In this document: positions 35,423 through 44,112 of the stretch, piece by piece
Layout: the number at the start of each line of letters is the position of its first letter
Position numbering within the stretch: the first letter of the stretch is position 1
Origin: Microvirga sp. TS319
GTDB lineage: Bacteria > Pseudomonadota > Alphaproteobacteria > Rhizobiales > Beijerinckiaceae
Reading direction: 5' to 3'
Length of the DNA: 64,000 nt
Assembly (NCBI RefSeq): GCF_041276405.1
Contig: NZ_JBGGGT010000002.1
Span: forward strand, 4,086,501 to 4,150,500
Translations under genes and position numbers: made by a program
Notes under the pieces: generated by a model
Told to the model about the DNA's origin: nothing
Seen by the model: only the letters and a program-made list of their open reading frames with translations
Database searches by the model: none

Positions 35423-37576
35423 TCAGCGGCTGGCGAATTTCACCGTGAGGCCGAACTTGGCCGTGAGGCCGGGGCTCGGCTCGCTGTTGAGATATTGGAT
35501 GTATTGCCGGTCGAAGAGATTCTGGATCGTGATGTCGCCGCTGATGTTCTCGTCATAGCGATAGGACGCGAACAGATCGACGAGCCCGTAGCCTGCGGTC
35601 GGGTTCGTGACGTTCTTCTTGCTGGCATCGACGAATGTCAGGCGCGTGCCGACCGTGAGCTTGTCGTCGAACAGCCGCAAGCCGAGCGTGGTGCTGATGC
35701 GATTGGGAATGACGGAGTTCAACGGATCGCCCGTGATGTCGTTCTTGCCCTCCATCAGGGTGCCCGCGACCGTCACGAAACCTCCGCCCCAATCATACGC
35801 CGCTTCGAGCTCCGCGCCCTGCAGCCGGGCTCTCGCGATGTTCTGATACTGCTGATCCTGGATCCCGATGAGGCACAGATACGGAGCAAAGGCGCAGGCC
35901 TCGACCGGCATGCCCGGAACGACGGGCACGTTGTAGACCGGCCCCACCGCGACGGTGTCGATGAAATCGTCGATCCTGTTCTGGAACACGGAGATCTTGG
36001 CCCGGAATCGGTCGCCGGCCTTCCACACGTCGTCATACTGCAGGTTGACGCCGCCTTCGAGGTTACGCGAGACCTCGGGGCGGAGATAGGGGTTGGGCAG
36101 GATGTTGAAGATCGGGAACGGATGAGAACCCTGGATGAGGGTTTCCGTGATCGACGGCGCGCGATAGCCTTCCGCATAGGTGCCGTAGAACTCGATTCCC
36201 TTGACCGGCTCCACGCCGAGCGTGATCTTCGGGGACACACGCGAGCCGTCCGCGTTGATGCCGCCGCCGTTCAGCTCGTAGCTGTCGAAGCGCAGGGCGC
36301 CGATGGCTCGAAGCCAGGGTGTGAAGCGCACCTCGTCCTGCACGAAGCCACCGAACAGATTGCGCTCGCCTGACGGCGTGAACGCCGCGCCGTAGCCGCC
36401 CGCCCGATCGACCGTTTCGCCCCGGTCGCGCGCTCCGTCGATGCCGAGCGTCAGGGCATGTCCCCATCCGAAGGCCTCGAACCGCGAGGTGTTGCTGATG
36501 TCGAAGCCGAGGGTCGCCATGCTATAGTCGAGGGGATCACCCGGCTCGACCCCGAGATAGCCGTAGGTGCTGCTCGGCGTCACGACCCGCTTATGATCGT
36601 CGGTCGTGGTGTAGTAACCCTTGACGCTCAGATCGAGCCAAGGGTTGTCGGGCCGGCTGAAGCGGTATCCGAGCGTGTAGGTATTGGCCGCGACATCGTT
36701 CCTGAAACGGGTTCCGACGCCCGTGTCGCCATTGTTCGTGAAGGAATAGTTCTGCAGAAGGGCGGAACCGCTCAAGGCATGGCCGTCCGCCGGGAAGAGG
36801 TTGAACTTGAACAGGCCCGACGTCAGCTCGGAATCGGAATCTCGGACCGTGTCGCCATTGCCGTCGCGATAATCGCCCGTATTGCGGTAAACGAATTGTC
36901 CGAACACATCCGCGGCCGTGCCGATGCGGGCGCCGGCCATGCTGTTGGTGACGAAGCCCGCCCCGTTCGTCCCGAGCCCGAGCCTCTGCACTGCCCCGTA
37001 TCTCTCGTCGGGGTTCAGGATATCGTCGATGGTCCGAGTCCGGAAGGAGGCGACGCCGCCGATGGCGCCCGAGCCGTAGACGTTGGCCACCGGCCCGCGC
37101 ACCACGTCCACCTGTCCGATCAGTTCAGGGTCGAGATAGAAGGTGCCGTTCGCGCCGTGGCCGCTCACCTGATAATCCTGCCGGGCTCCGTCGACGAGCA
37201 CGTTCACGCGGCCGAAATCCTGCAGGCCGCGGATATTGATCGCCTGTCCGGGATCGGTGCCCGTCTCCTGCACGGCGACACCGGGCACGCCCTGAAGAAC
37301 GTCGGAGATGCGGGAGGATTGCAGCAGGTCGATCTGGCGGCGCGTGACCACGCTCGATCCGGCCAGATCGTTGATCACTCTGTCCTCGGTCTTTCCGGAC
37401 GTCACCGTGATCGTGTCGAGTTCCAGCGTGACGTCCTCGTTCGGCGCGGGCTGCGTCACGGGAACGCTTTGCGCGTGCGCGGTCTGACAGAGCGAGGCGC
37501 TCGCCAGAGGCGCGAGAACGAGAAGGGCAAGAGGTGAAGTAGACGCGCGAAGTCCTTCGCGCAGGAAGGTAATCAT
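35423..37576 (-). CDS. hmuR: TonB-dependent hemoglobin/heme receptor (HmuR type)
   Basis: Outer membrane receptor of 717 residues. Signal peptide ends near TAHAQS; the TonB box region is in DTITVTSGKTEDRVINDLAGS. The plug has SRISDVLQGVPGVAVQE and NIRGLQDFGRVNVLVDGARQDYQ. The barrel shows FRAP-like heme-receptor signature as EGYRAPSITET and NPYLRPEVSRNLEGGVN (NPNL-like), and ends with a C-terminal aromatic/Arg strand (GLTVKFASR). It begins a - strand operon with hmuQ-like, hutX and hugZ, divergent from hemP-hmuTUV. Confidence 0.92.
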   Translation of the reverse strand: MITFLREGLRASTSPLALLVLAPLASASLCQTAHAQSVPVTQPAPNEDVTLELDTITVTSGKTEDRVINDLAGSSVVTRRQIDLLQSSRISDVLQGVPGVAVQETGTDPGQAINIRGLQDFGRVNVLVDGARQDYQVSGHGANGTFYLDPELIGQVDVVRGPVANVYGSGAIGGVASFRTRTIDDILNPDERYGAVQRLGLGTNGAGFVTNSMAGARIGTAADVFGQFVYRNTGDYRDGNGDTVRDSDSELTSGLFKFNLFPADGHALSGSALLQNYSFTNNGDTGVGTRFRNDVAANTYTLGYRFSRPDNPWLDLSVKGYYTTTDDHKRVVTPSSTYGYLGVEPGDPLDYSMATLGFDISNTSRFEAFGWGHALTLGIDGARDRGETVDRAGGYGAAFTPSGERNLFGGFVQDEVRFTPWLRAIGALRFDSYELNGGGINADGSRVSPKITLGVEPVKGIEFYGTYAEGYRAPSITETLIQGSHPFPIFNILPNPYLRPEVSRNLEGGVNLQYDDVWKAGDRFRAKISVFQNRIDDFIDTVAVGPVYNVPVVPGMPVEACAFAPYLCLIGIQDQQYQNIARARLQGAELEAAYDWGGGFVTVAGTLMEGKNDITGDPLNSVIPNRISTTLGLRLFDDKLTVGTRLTFVDASKKNVTNPTAGYGLVDLFASYRYDENISGDITIQNLFDRQYIQYLNSEPSPGLTAKFGLTVKFASR

Positions 37577-37750
37577 CCTGACGATCCCAGTCTTTAACCA
37601 TGTTTTTTCTTGATGACTGGCTGGCTCGCGCGGAAACGAAATCACGCTGGCTGGCTATCGCCCCACCATCCGTCGGAAGAGGCTTTACATCCGATAGCCA
37701 AATCAAGTAACCGCGTCAATAGAGGCTCGCGTGTCGGCAGTTTTACATCA

Positions 37751-37798
37751 TTCTAAACTGCGAATACATAATTTCGCCTCCGATTTTCTACTTTAGAA
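37751..37798. promoter_or_regulatory. Possible Irr/ICE-type iron-control half-sites between hmuR and hemP
   Basis: The AT-rich 245 bp divergent region contains ttctaaa at 37751-37757 and tttagaa at 37792-37798, the latter followed by cgcg. These are complementary half-sites resembling the iron control element bound by Irr in rhizobia (TTTAGAA...TTCTAAA). Spacing and order are not a perfect ICE, so this is tentative. Position fits control of both operons. Confidence 0.4.
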
Positions 37799-37820
37799 CG
37801 CGTAAAAACTGGAGAACGCC

Positions 37821-37988
37821 GTGCATAACCCGCCCCCACCGAATTCCAAAGGCGACAGGTCGGTCCCGACGCGCGAAATCGACGTGGCGAGCCTGATCGG
37901 AACGGAACGCGAGGTGGTGCTGCTGCATCGCGGCGAACGCTACCGCCTGCGGGTCACGGCGAACGGCAAGCTCATTCTGACGAAGTAA
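37821..37988 (+). CDS. hemP: Hemin uptake protein HemP/HmuP
   Basis: A 55-residue protein from a GTG start, with GGAG seven bases upstream. The core SLIGTEREVVLLHRGERYRL followed by RVTANGKLILTK matches the HemP family (REVxIxHxGxxYRLRxTxxGKLILTK). HmuP in Bradyrhizobium is a co-activator of heme transport genes acting with Irr at the receptor promoter, so a regulatory role is likely here. It is first in the hmuTUV operon, 11 bp before hmuT. Confidence 0.9.
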   Translation: MHNPPPPNSKGDRSVPTREIDVASLIGTEREVVLLHRGERYRLRVTANGKLILTK

Positions 37989-37999
37989 GGATCGTGTCC

Positions 38000-38908
38000 A
38001 TGCTCCTCGCCCGACCCCTCGCCCGACCCCTCGCCCGGACCCTCTCCCGCCGCGCTCTCATCGTCGGCCCCGCCGCGCTGCTCGTCGCGCATCGCGCCAT
38101 GGCGGCGGCCTCCGCCCGCCGGATCGTCAGCGTCGGCGGCGCCGTGACCGAGATCGTCTACCGGCTCAGGCTGGACGCCGAGATCGTCGGCGTGGATTCC
38201 ACCAGCCTGTATCCGCCGGAGGCTCTCGGGACGAAGGCGAATGTCGGCTATGTCCGCGCCCTCGGGGCCGAAGGTGTGCTGTCGCTCGCTCCCTCCCTCG
38301 TGCTCGCCCTGGAAGGAGCAGGCCCGCCCGATGCGCTGCGTCTGATCGAGCAGGCGGGCGTGCCGGTCGTGCGCGTTCCCGATCAGCCGAGCGCGGCGGG
38401 AATCGTCGCGCGCGTCACGGTGATCGCGCAGGCTCTCGACGTGCCAGAACGCGGCGCGGCCCTGACCCGGGAGATCGAAGAGGCCTTCGCGCAATTGGCG
38501 CAGGCGAAAGCCCGCGTGACGCGCCCCGCGCGGGCACTGTTCGTGCTTTCGCTTCAGAACGGCCGCCCCCTCGTCGGCGGACAGGGAACGACGGCGGATG
38601 CCATCCTGGCCCTCGCAGGGGCCACCAATGCCGCATCGTCGCTGAACGGCTGGAAGCCGATGTCCGATGAGGGGCTCATCGCGGCGGCGCCGGAAGCCAT
38701 CGTCATGATGGACCAGGGTCCCGGCGGCGCGGCCCAGGATCCTTTCGCGTTCCCGGCCTTCGCCGCGACGCCCGCCGCCGGAACGCGCAGGCTCGTGGTG
38801 ATGGATTCGCTCTATCTTCTCGGTTTCGGGCCGCGGACGCCTGCCGCCGCGCGCGATCTCATGGCGGCCCTGCATCCCGACCAGATCGGCAAGGCCGGAC
38901 AGCCATGA
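38000..38908 (+). CDS. hmuT: Hemin ABC transporter substrate-binding protein
   Basis: Periplasmic heme-binding protein of 302 residues. The export signal contains an arginine pair before the hydrophobic stretch (TLSRRALIVGPAALLVAHRAMA), possibly a Tat signal. Mature part: RRIVSVGGAVTEIVYRLRLDAEIVGVDSTSLYPPEAL and LGAEGVLSLAPSLVL, typical of HmuT. The ATG at 38000 is preferred to GTG 37994 because of AAGGA spacing. The N-terminus encodes a LARP repeat made by a 12 bp tandem repetition. Overlaps hmuU by four bases. Confidence 0.91.
   Translation: MLLARPLARPLARTLSRRALIVGPAALLVAHRAMAAASARRIVSVGGAVTEIVYRLRLDAEIVGVDSTSLYPPEALGTKANVGYVRALGAEGVLSLAPSLVLALEGAGPPDALRLIEQAGVPVVRVPDQPSAAGIVARVTVIAQALDVPERGAALTREIEEAFAQLAQAKARVTRPARALFVLSLQNGRPLVGGQGTTADAILALAGATNAASSLNGWKPMSDEGLIAAAPEAIVMMDQGPGGAAQDPFAFPAFAATPAAGTRRLVVMDSLYLLGFGPRTPAAARDLMAALHPDQIGKAGQP
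38006..38049. repeat. 12 bp tandem repetition in the hmuT signal sequence
   Basis: The unit ctcgcccgaccc is present twice exactly (38006-38017, 38018-38029) and twice more with changes (to 38049). In frame it encodes LARP-LARP-LART-LSR at the start of the export signal. Confidence 0.85.
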
Positions 38909-39984
38909 CAAGGCTCGCGATGGGCAGGAACGGCTTCACACCCTTACGGAACCGCGGCCCGCTGCTGATCACGGCGCTCGGCCTTCTGGTCGCTCTTGCG
39001 GGCATCGCGGCTCTGGGCGCGGGCGCGACCGGCGTTCCCTTTGCGCGCGTTGTCAGCATCGTCACCGGCATTGTCACCGGGCACTCCTCCGCGTCGACCG
39101 GCGAAGCGCTGATCATTCTGCAGGTGCGCCTGCCGCGTCTGCTGCTCGGGCTCCTGATCGGCGCGGCGCTCAGCAGTTCCGGCGCGCTCATGCAGGGCCT
39201 CTTTCGCAACCCCCTCGCCGATCCCGGCCTCGTGGGCGTTTCCGCGGGCGCGGCGCTCGCCGCCGCCGTCACGATCGTCGTCGGCGATACTCTGCTTGCG
39301 CCCGTGATCGGCCCGCTTCCGTTCAGCGCGCTTCCTGTCGGCGCCTTCGCGGGCGGTCTGATCACCACGCTGGGCCTCTATCTCGTCGCGACGCGCCAGG
39401 GGCGCACCTCGATCGCCGTGATGCTGCTCGCGGGCGTCGCCTTCGGCGCGTTGTCGGGGGCGCTCATGGGCTTCCTCGCCTATCTGAGCGACGACCGGCA
39501 GCTGCGCGATCTCTCGTTCTGGTCCCTCGGCTCGCTCAGCGGCGCCACATGGACCAAGGTCGCCGTGGCGGCCCCCCTGATCCTTCCGGTTCTTCTCCTC
39601 ACGCCGTTCCTGGCGCGCGGCCTCAACGCGCTCGCCCTCGGAGAGGCGGAGGCCTTTCACCTGGGCGTGCCGGTGCAGCGGGTGAAGGCAGTGGCCATCC
39701 TGCTCGTGGCGGTGGCTGTCGGCGCGTCGGTGGCCTGCGCCGGCATGATCGGCTTTGTCGGCATCGTCGTGCCGCATATCCTGCGCCTCACGGCGGGCCC
39801 GGATCATCGTATGCTGCTGCCGGCCTCGGCGTTGCTCGGAGCCGCGTTGCTCGTGAGCGCCGATACGGTGGCGCGTACCGTCGCGGCGCCCGCGGAACTG
39901 CCGATCGGCATTCTCACCGCCGCCTTCGGGGCCCCGTTCTTCCTCTGGCTCCTGCTGCGCCGTCAGGGTGGGATCGTCCTGTGA
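38905..39984 (+). CDS. hmuU: Heme ABC transporter permease
   Basis: FecCD-family permease of 359 residues with about nine or ten membrane helices. Landmarks: GAALSSSGALMQGLFRNPLADPGLVG, FWSLGSLSGATW, LGEAEAFHLGVPVQRVK, GMIGFVGIVVPHILRLTAGPDHR and GILTAAFGAPFFLWLLLRR. It overlaps hmuT upstream (ATGA) and hmuV downstream (GTGA), so the three are translated together. Confidence 0.93.
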   Translation: MTRLAMGRNGFTPLRNRGPLLITALGLLVALAGIAALGAGATGVPFARVVSIVTGIVTGHSSASTGEALIILQVRLPRLLLGLLIGAALSSSGALMQGLFRNPLADPGLVGVSAGAALAAAVTIVVGDTLLAPVIGPLPFSALPVGAFAGGLITTLGLYLVATRQGRTSIAVMLLAGVAFGALSGALMGFLAYLSDDRQLRDLSFWSLGSLSGATWTKVAVAAPLILPVLLLTPFLARGLNALALGEAEAFHLGVPVQRVKAVAILLVAVAVGASVACAGMIGFVGIVVPHILRLTAGPDHRMLLPASALLGAALLVSADTVARTVAAPAELPIGILTAAFGAPFFLWLLLRRQGGIVL

Positions 39985-40775
39985 GCGCGATCCTGGAAGC
40001 AAGAGCCGTCGCGTACGCGACAGGCGGGCGCGCCCTGATCGAAACCATCGACCTGTCGGTCGAGAGCGGGACGGTCGCGGTCATCGTCGGCCCCAACGGC
40101 GCGGGGAAATCCACCCTCCTGCGGGTCTTGTGCGGCGAGCTTTCTCCCACGCGGGGCGAGGTCCTGCTCGACGGACATCCGCTTCGTGCGATCCCGGCCT
40201 GGCGTCTCGCCCATCGACGGGCCGTCATGTCGCAGGCCTCGGAACTCGGCTTTCCCTTTTCGGCGTTCGAGGTCGCCCGGCTCGGCGTCGAAGGCATCGG
40301 GCGCGGCCTGAGTCGCGGCGACCGGCAGCGCATCGTCCTCGACGCCCTCGAACGGGCCGATGTGGCGCATCTCGCGCGCCGCAACTATCAGACGCTCTCG
40401 GGAGGCGAGCGGCAGCGGGTCCATTTCGCGCGGGTTCTGGCCCAGCTCGAAGCGGGCCGCACCGTCGAGACGCGGCAGGTGCTGTTTCTCGACGAACCCA
40501 TCGCCAGCCTCGATCTCAAGCACCAGCTCGCGCTGCTGAGCGAGGCCGGAAAGCTTGCGCGGGAAGGCCGCACCGTCATCGCCGTGCTTCATGATCTTCA
40601 GCTTGCCGCCGGCATGGGCGACAGCCTGGTTCTCATGCAGGCGGGCCACCTCGTGGCGCACGGCCGGGCCGATGCGGTGCTGAGCCCCGACAGACTCTCC
40701 GACGTCTTCGGCGTGAGCCTGACCGCACCCAGCCTTCCTCAGCCCCCCTGGACGCTGGCACTCCGTCAGGAATGA
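39981..40775 (+). CDS. hmuV: Heme ABC transporter ATP-binding protein
   Basis: ATPase of the heme importer, 264 residues from a GTG start overlapping the hmuU stop. Walker A GPNGAGKST, Q-loop in AVMSQASELGFPFSAFEV, signature LSGGERQRVHFARVLAQL, Walker B VLFLDEPIASLDLKHQ and switch AVLHDLQLAAGMGD. The MSQ..LGFPF segment is typical of HmuV. Confidence 0.94.
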   Translation: MSAILEARAVAYATGGRALIETIDLSVESGTVAVIVGPNGAGKSTLLRVLCGELSPTRGEVLLDGHPLRAIPAWRLAHRRAVMSQASELGFPFSAFEVARLGVEGIGRGLSRGDRQRIVLDALERADVAHLARRNYQTLSGGERQRVHFARVLAQLEAGRTVETRQVLFLDEPIASLDLKHQLALLSEAGKLAREGRTVIAVLHDLQLAAGMGDSLVLMQAGHLVAHGRADAVLSPDRLSDVFGVSLTAPSLPQPPWTLALRQE

Positions 40776-40880
40776 GCGACAGCCTGCCGGACGTGAGCGG
40801 CTGAACCCGCTTGCGGCCGCAGAGCTTCGCGTCTTAACTCGCGCAGACTCGGAAATTCGTCGAGGGAATGCGAGGAAGTG

Positions 40881-41519
40881 ATGGAGCTTCAACCGAGCGT
40901 GATCACGAGGATCAACGAGGCGCGTCGCGCCCTCGGCCTTCTCGATATCGAGGCCGTGCTGGCCCTGGCGGAGCGCGGCAACGTCATCCTGGATCCTTTC
41001 TCCACCCTGATTGGGGCGCATGCGCGGATCGGAACGGGAAACATGTTCTATCCCTGCGTGACCCTTCATGGTTCGGTCCCCGGCGCACTCCTCATCGGAG
41101 ACGGCAACACGTTTCACTCAGGCACGTGGCTCGCCGCCGAAACCGGCACGATCACGATCGGCGACGGCAATCTGTTCGGAGAAGGCGGAGGCCTCACCGC
41201 GAAGGCCAACCGCCCGGGCGCGCGCATCGCCATCGGGGATCACGGCCGCTACCAGGGCGGCGCGTCGGTCTTCGGCGAGACCACCCTGGGATCGGGCAGC
41301 CAGCTCCTCGGCGCGATCACGGTCGACACCTGCTCTCTCGCCGCCGGCGGATCGTTCCGCGATCCCGATCCGGACTGCCGCGGCGCCCTCCTGAAAGGTC
41401 ACGGCACCGCCCGCAATCTCCGCCTCGGCGCCGGGCAGGTCATTGCCGGGAGCGGCATCTTCCGGATGGAAGACGCAAAGCCGCAATCCTTCTTCCATCC
41501 GAAAGTCGCCCATCCATGA
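40881..41519 (+). CDS. Left-handed beta-helix (hexapeptide-repeat) protein, unknown function
   Basis: A 212-residue protein made mainly of hexapeptide-like repeats: NVILDPFSTLIGAHARIGTG, ALLIGDGNTFHSGTWLA, TITIGDGNLFGEGGGL, RIAIGDHGRYQGGASVFGET, LGAITVDTCSLAAGGSF. This is the fold of the DapD/GlmU acyltransferase group, but a catalytic histidine cannot be assigned. A helical N-terminus (MELQPSVITRINEARRALGLLDIEAVLALAE) precedes the helix. AGGA stands before the ATG at 40881. Its stop overlaps the aldo/keto reductase start. It lies 105 bp after hmuV, so it may share the heme operon's transcript. Confidence 0.78.
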   Translation: MELQPSVITRINEARRALGLLDIEAVLALAERGNVILDPFSTLIGAHARIGTGNMFYPCVTLHGSVPGALLIGDGNTFHSGTWLAAETGTITIGDGNLFGEGGGLTAKANRPGARIAIGDHGRYQGGASVFGETTLGSGSQLLGAITVDTCSLAAGGSFRDPDPDCRGALLKGHGTARNLRLGAGQVIAGSGIFRMEDAKPQSFFHPKVAHP

Positions 41520-42316
41520 ACGGCATCACAGACAACGCCTCCGTCAGCCTGGGCCTCGGCCTCGTTTCCATCGGCCGGGCGTGGGGTTATCGCGAGGGTC
41601 TTCCGCCGACGGAGGAGGACGCGCTTGCGCTCCTCCATCACGCGGTCTCGCAGGGCATCACGTTCTTCGACACGGCCCCCGCCTATGGCGCCAGCGAACG
41701 GATCTTCGGAACCTTCCTGAAGCGTCAGGGGGCGAAGGCACCGCACCTCACCGTCAGCACGAAGATGGGCGAGCACTGGAACGCGGCGGAGCAGAGTGCC
41801 TTCACGGATCATTCCTATGATGCCCTGTGCCGGAGCCTCGACCGGAGCCTGGAGCGGCTCGGGCGCATCGACCTCCTCCAGATCCATAAGGCGAGCGCAG
41901 CGGCGCTCGCATCGAAGGACGTGGAGCGGGCCATCGCCTATGCGCGCTCCAACGGCATCGACACCCTCGGCGCCAGCGTCAGCGATCTCGATGCGGCGCG
42001 TCTTGCCTCCACATCGGGAACCTATGCCGTCATCCAGCTTCCCTATTACCGGCTGTTCCCAACCATGGCGCCTGCCTTCGCAATGGCGCGGGCCGCGGGC
42101 ATGAGCGTGCTGGTCAACCGCCCCTTCGGCATGGGCCGGCTGATCCCGGAGGAGGCCGGCGACAAGGCCTGCCATCTGAAGGAGGCCCTGGCCTTCATTC
42201 TGGAGCAACCCTTCAAGGGCGTCATTCTGACGGGAACGCGGTCGCCCCGGCATCTCGACGAATCCCTTGCGGCCTTCCGGATGGCCCGCGATGGCGAAAG
42301 CGCCAGAACAGGGTGA
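41516..42316 (+). CDS. Aldo/keto reductase
   Basis: NADPH-dependent oxidoreductase fold, 266 residues. The catalytic tetrad is visible: Asp in TFFDTAPAYGASE with the Tyr four residues on, Lys in TVSTKMGEHW and His in DLLQIHKASAA. The C-terminal cofactor part includes GVILTGTRSPRHLDESL. Substrate unknown. It is translationally coupled to the beta-helix gene (ATGA at 41516-41519), and the pair follows hmuV. Confidence 0.88.
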   Translation: MNGITDNASVSLGLGLVSIGRAWGYREGLPPTEEDALALLHHAVSQGITFFDTAPAYGASERIFGTFLKRQGAKAPHLTVSTKMGEHWNAAEQSAFTDHSYDALCRSLDRSLERLGRIDLLQIHKASAAALASKDVERAIAYARSNGIDTLGASVSDLDAARLASTSGTYAVIQLPYYRLFPTMAPAFAMARAAGMSVLVNRPFGMGRLIPEEAGDKACHLKEALAFILEQPFKGVILTGTRSPRHLDESLAAFRMARDGESARTG

Positions 42317-42422
42317 ACGATAGGGCAATGCATGGAGCCCTCTGCGGTCCCGCATGAGGGAACAGCGGGGAATCGAGGCGTGTTTCCTTCATCTCCGGAA
42401 GAACCCGTCAGGACCCTGACCC

Positions 42423-42713
42423 ATGAAAGCCCTTCTTGTCTCCCTTTTCGCCGCGAGCCTATCGAGCAGCGTCATGGCACAGCCGGCCGCCACAACGCTG
42501 AGCATGACATGCAATCAGGCCAGACAGCTCGTCGCGGCTCAAGGAGCGGTCGTTCTGCATACAGGGCCCACGACCTACGACCGCTATGTTCGGGATTCCA
42601 GCTTCTGCCTGCGTCCGTTCGTGCTCCGGCCCGCCTGGGTCAGAACCGCAGATGTCGCCCAGTGCCCCATCGGGGGAGTCTGCCGCTCGGCGGACACCGA
42701 ATCCGGGAATTAG
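42423..42713 (+). CDS. Small secreted protein, unknown
   Basis: A 96-residue protein with a signal peptide (MKALLVSLFAASLSSSVMAQP). The mature part has four cysteines (TCNQARQ, SFCLRPF, AQCPIGGVCRSAD), which suggests disulfide bonds in the periplasm. The pattern CNQARQLVAAQGAVVLHTGP is seen in small periplasmic proteins of rhizobia without known function. Codon use is like its neighbours. Confidence 0.7.
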   Translation: MKALLVSLFAASLSSSVMAQPAATTLSMTCNQARQLVAAQGAVVLHTGPTTYDRYVRDSSFCLRPFVLRPAWVRTADVAQCPIGGVCRSADTESGN

Positions 42714-42811
42714 CAACCGGGAAGGTCTCACCGCGAATCTCGGTAGGCGGGGCGCTCCTGAAGCCTGAGTTTTTCCGGAGCGAGGTCGTCTCGGACGCCC
42801 CCCGAAGTCAC

Positions 42812-42864
42812 GCATCCCAGGCTTTCACCGCATCCCAGGCTTTCACCGCATCCTAGGCTTTCAC
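42812..42864. repeat. 18 bp triplication ending at the antiporter start codon
   Basis: The unit gcatcccaggctttcacc occurs at 42812-42829 and 42830-42847. A third copy with one base changed, at 42848-42864, runs directly into the ATG at 42865. No ordinary Shine-Dalgarno sequence is seen other than cctagg inside the third copy. Confidence 0.9.
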
Positions 42865-44100
42865 ATGGCGCATCAGGTCCAGCTCTTCGGCTTTCTGCCC
42901 CTTGGATTCATCATCCTGAGCGTCGTCTGGCTCCCGGTTTTCCTGCGCAAGTTTCCCTTGAGCATGCCGATGCTCGCCGTCGCGTTCGGCTATGCCTTCT
43001 TCTTTTCCATGCCGGCGGGGCGCTTCTTCGCCACCTACAGCAAAACCGTGGAAGTCCTGCTGGAATTCGTCCTCGTCATTGCCGTCATGGGAGCGGGCCT
43101 GAAGATCGATCGCCCGTTCAGCCTGACGACCTGGTCGAGCACCTGGCGGACGCTCGGACTCGGCATGCCTCTGTCCATCGCTGCGATCGCCGTCTGCGGC
43201 CTGTGGCTTCTCGATCTTTCGCCCGCAGCCGCGATCTTGCTCGCGGGCATCCTCGCGCCGACCGATCCCGTTCTGGCGTCGAACGTTCAGGTCGGCCCGC
43301 CGGGAACCGGCGAGGAGGGAGAGGTTCGTTTCGCGCTGACATCCGAAGCGGGATTGAACGACGGTCTGGCCTATCCATTCGTGACTCTGGGCCTCATTCT
43401 TCGCGAAAGCACAGGAGACCTCGGGTCGTTCGAGCGCTGGTTTCTGTTTGATGATCTTTGGAAGATCGGCGCAGCCGTCGGTCTCGGATTCGCGATCGGC
43501 CGGGCCGTCACATGGATCAATCAGCATCTTCCGGAGCGGTTTCGACTCTCTCAGTCCAATAACGGTCTGGCTGCGGTCGGGGTCGCACTCCTCGTCTATG
43601 GTGCGGCGGAGATCATCTGGTGCTACGGGTTCGTGGCCGTTTTCGCGGCGGCATCGACGATCCGCAATACGACGAAGAATCTCAGTTACACCCGCGACGT
43701 TCACAGTTCGGCCGAACAGATCGAACAGCTCGTCTCGATCCTGATCCTGACCCTGTTCGGCGGCGCACTTGCCGAAGGGCTGATTTCCTCGCTCTCGGCA
43801 AGCGAGATCGTTTTTGCATTGCTGGTTCTCCTGCTTCTGCGCCCGCTCTCCATGCTGGCTGCATTCGCCGGTTCCGGACGCCCGATGCCGGTGCGACTCG
43901 CGATCGGTTTCTTCGGCATCAGGGGCCTCGGCTCGCTCTATTACACGGCCTATGCCATCAACCGGGGCCACGCGGCGGATCCGGAGCGCCTCTGGAGACT
44001 CACGGGCTTCATCGTGCTCCTTTCGGTCCTCGTCTACGGAATCAGCGCAGGTCCCGTCATGAACCTTCTCGACCGGCTCAGGAAGCGGCATGGCGAATGA
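42865..44100 (+). CDS. CPA1-family Na+/H+ antiporter
   Basis: Inner membrane cation/proton antiporter of 411 residues with about twelve hydrophobic segments. The ion-binding motifs are AGILAPTDPVLASNVQVG and TSEAGLNDGLAYPFVTLG, whose Asn-Asp pair marks the electroneutral NhaP/CPA1 group. No C-terminal cytosolic regulatory domain is present. Expected role: sodium or pH homeostasis. Its start codon is fused to an 18 bp triplication, so the true start should be checked. Confidence 0.9.
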   Translation: MAHQVQLFGFLPLGFIILSVVWLPVFLRKFPLSMPMLAVAFGYAFFFSMPAGRFFATYSKTVEVLLEFVLVIAVMGAGLKIDRPFSLTTWSSTWRTLGLGMPLSIAAIAVCGLWLLDLSPAAAILLAGILAPTDPVLASNVQVGPPGTGEEGEVRFALTSEAGLNDGLAYPFVTLGLILRESTGDLGSFERWFLFDDLWKIGAAVGLGFAIGRAVTWINQHLPERFRLSQSNNGLAAVGVALLVYGAAEIIWCYGFVAVFAAASTIRNTTKNLSYTRDVHSSAEQIEQLVSILILTLFGGALAEGLISSLSASEIVFALLVLLLLRPLSMLAAFAGSGRPMPVRLAIGFFGIRGLGSLYYTAYAINRGHAADPERLWRLTGFIVLLSVLVYGISAGPVMNLLDRLRKRHGE

Positions 44101-44112
44101 TCGTTCGTCCCG

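Noticed and set aside
42359..42385. EcfG-type promoter (ggaac near 42359 and a cgtg/tgtt element 16-17 bp on) before a small secreted protein
   Set aside because: The -10 part does not match CGTT at the right spacing; such half matches are expected by chance in this composition.
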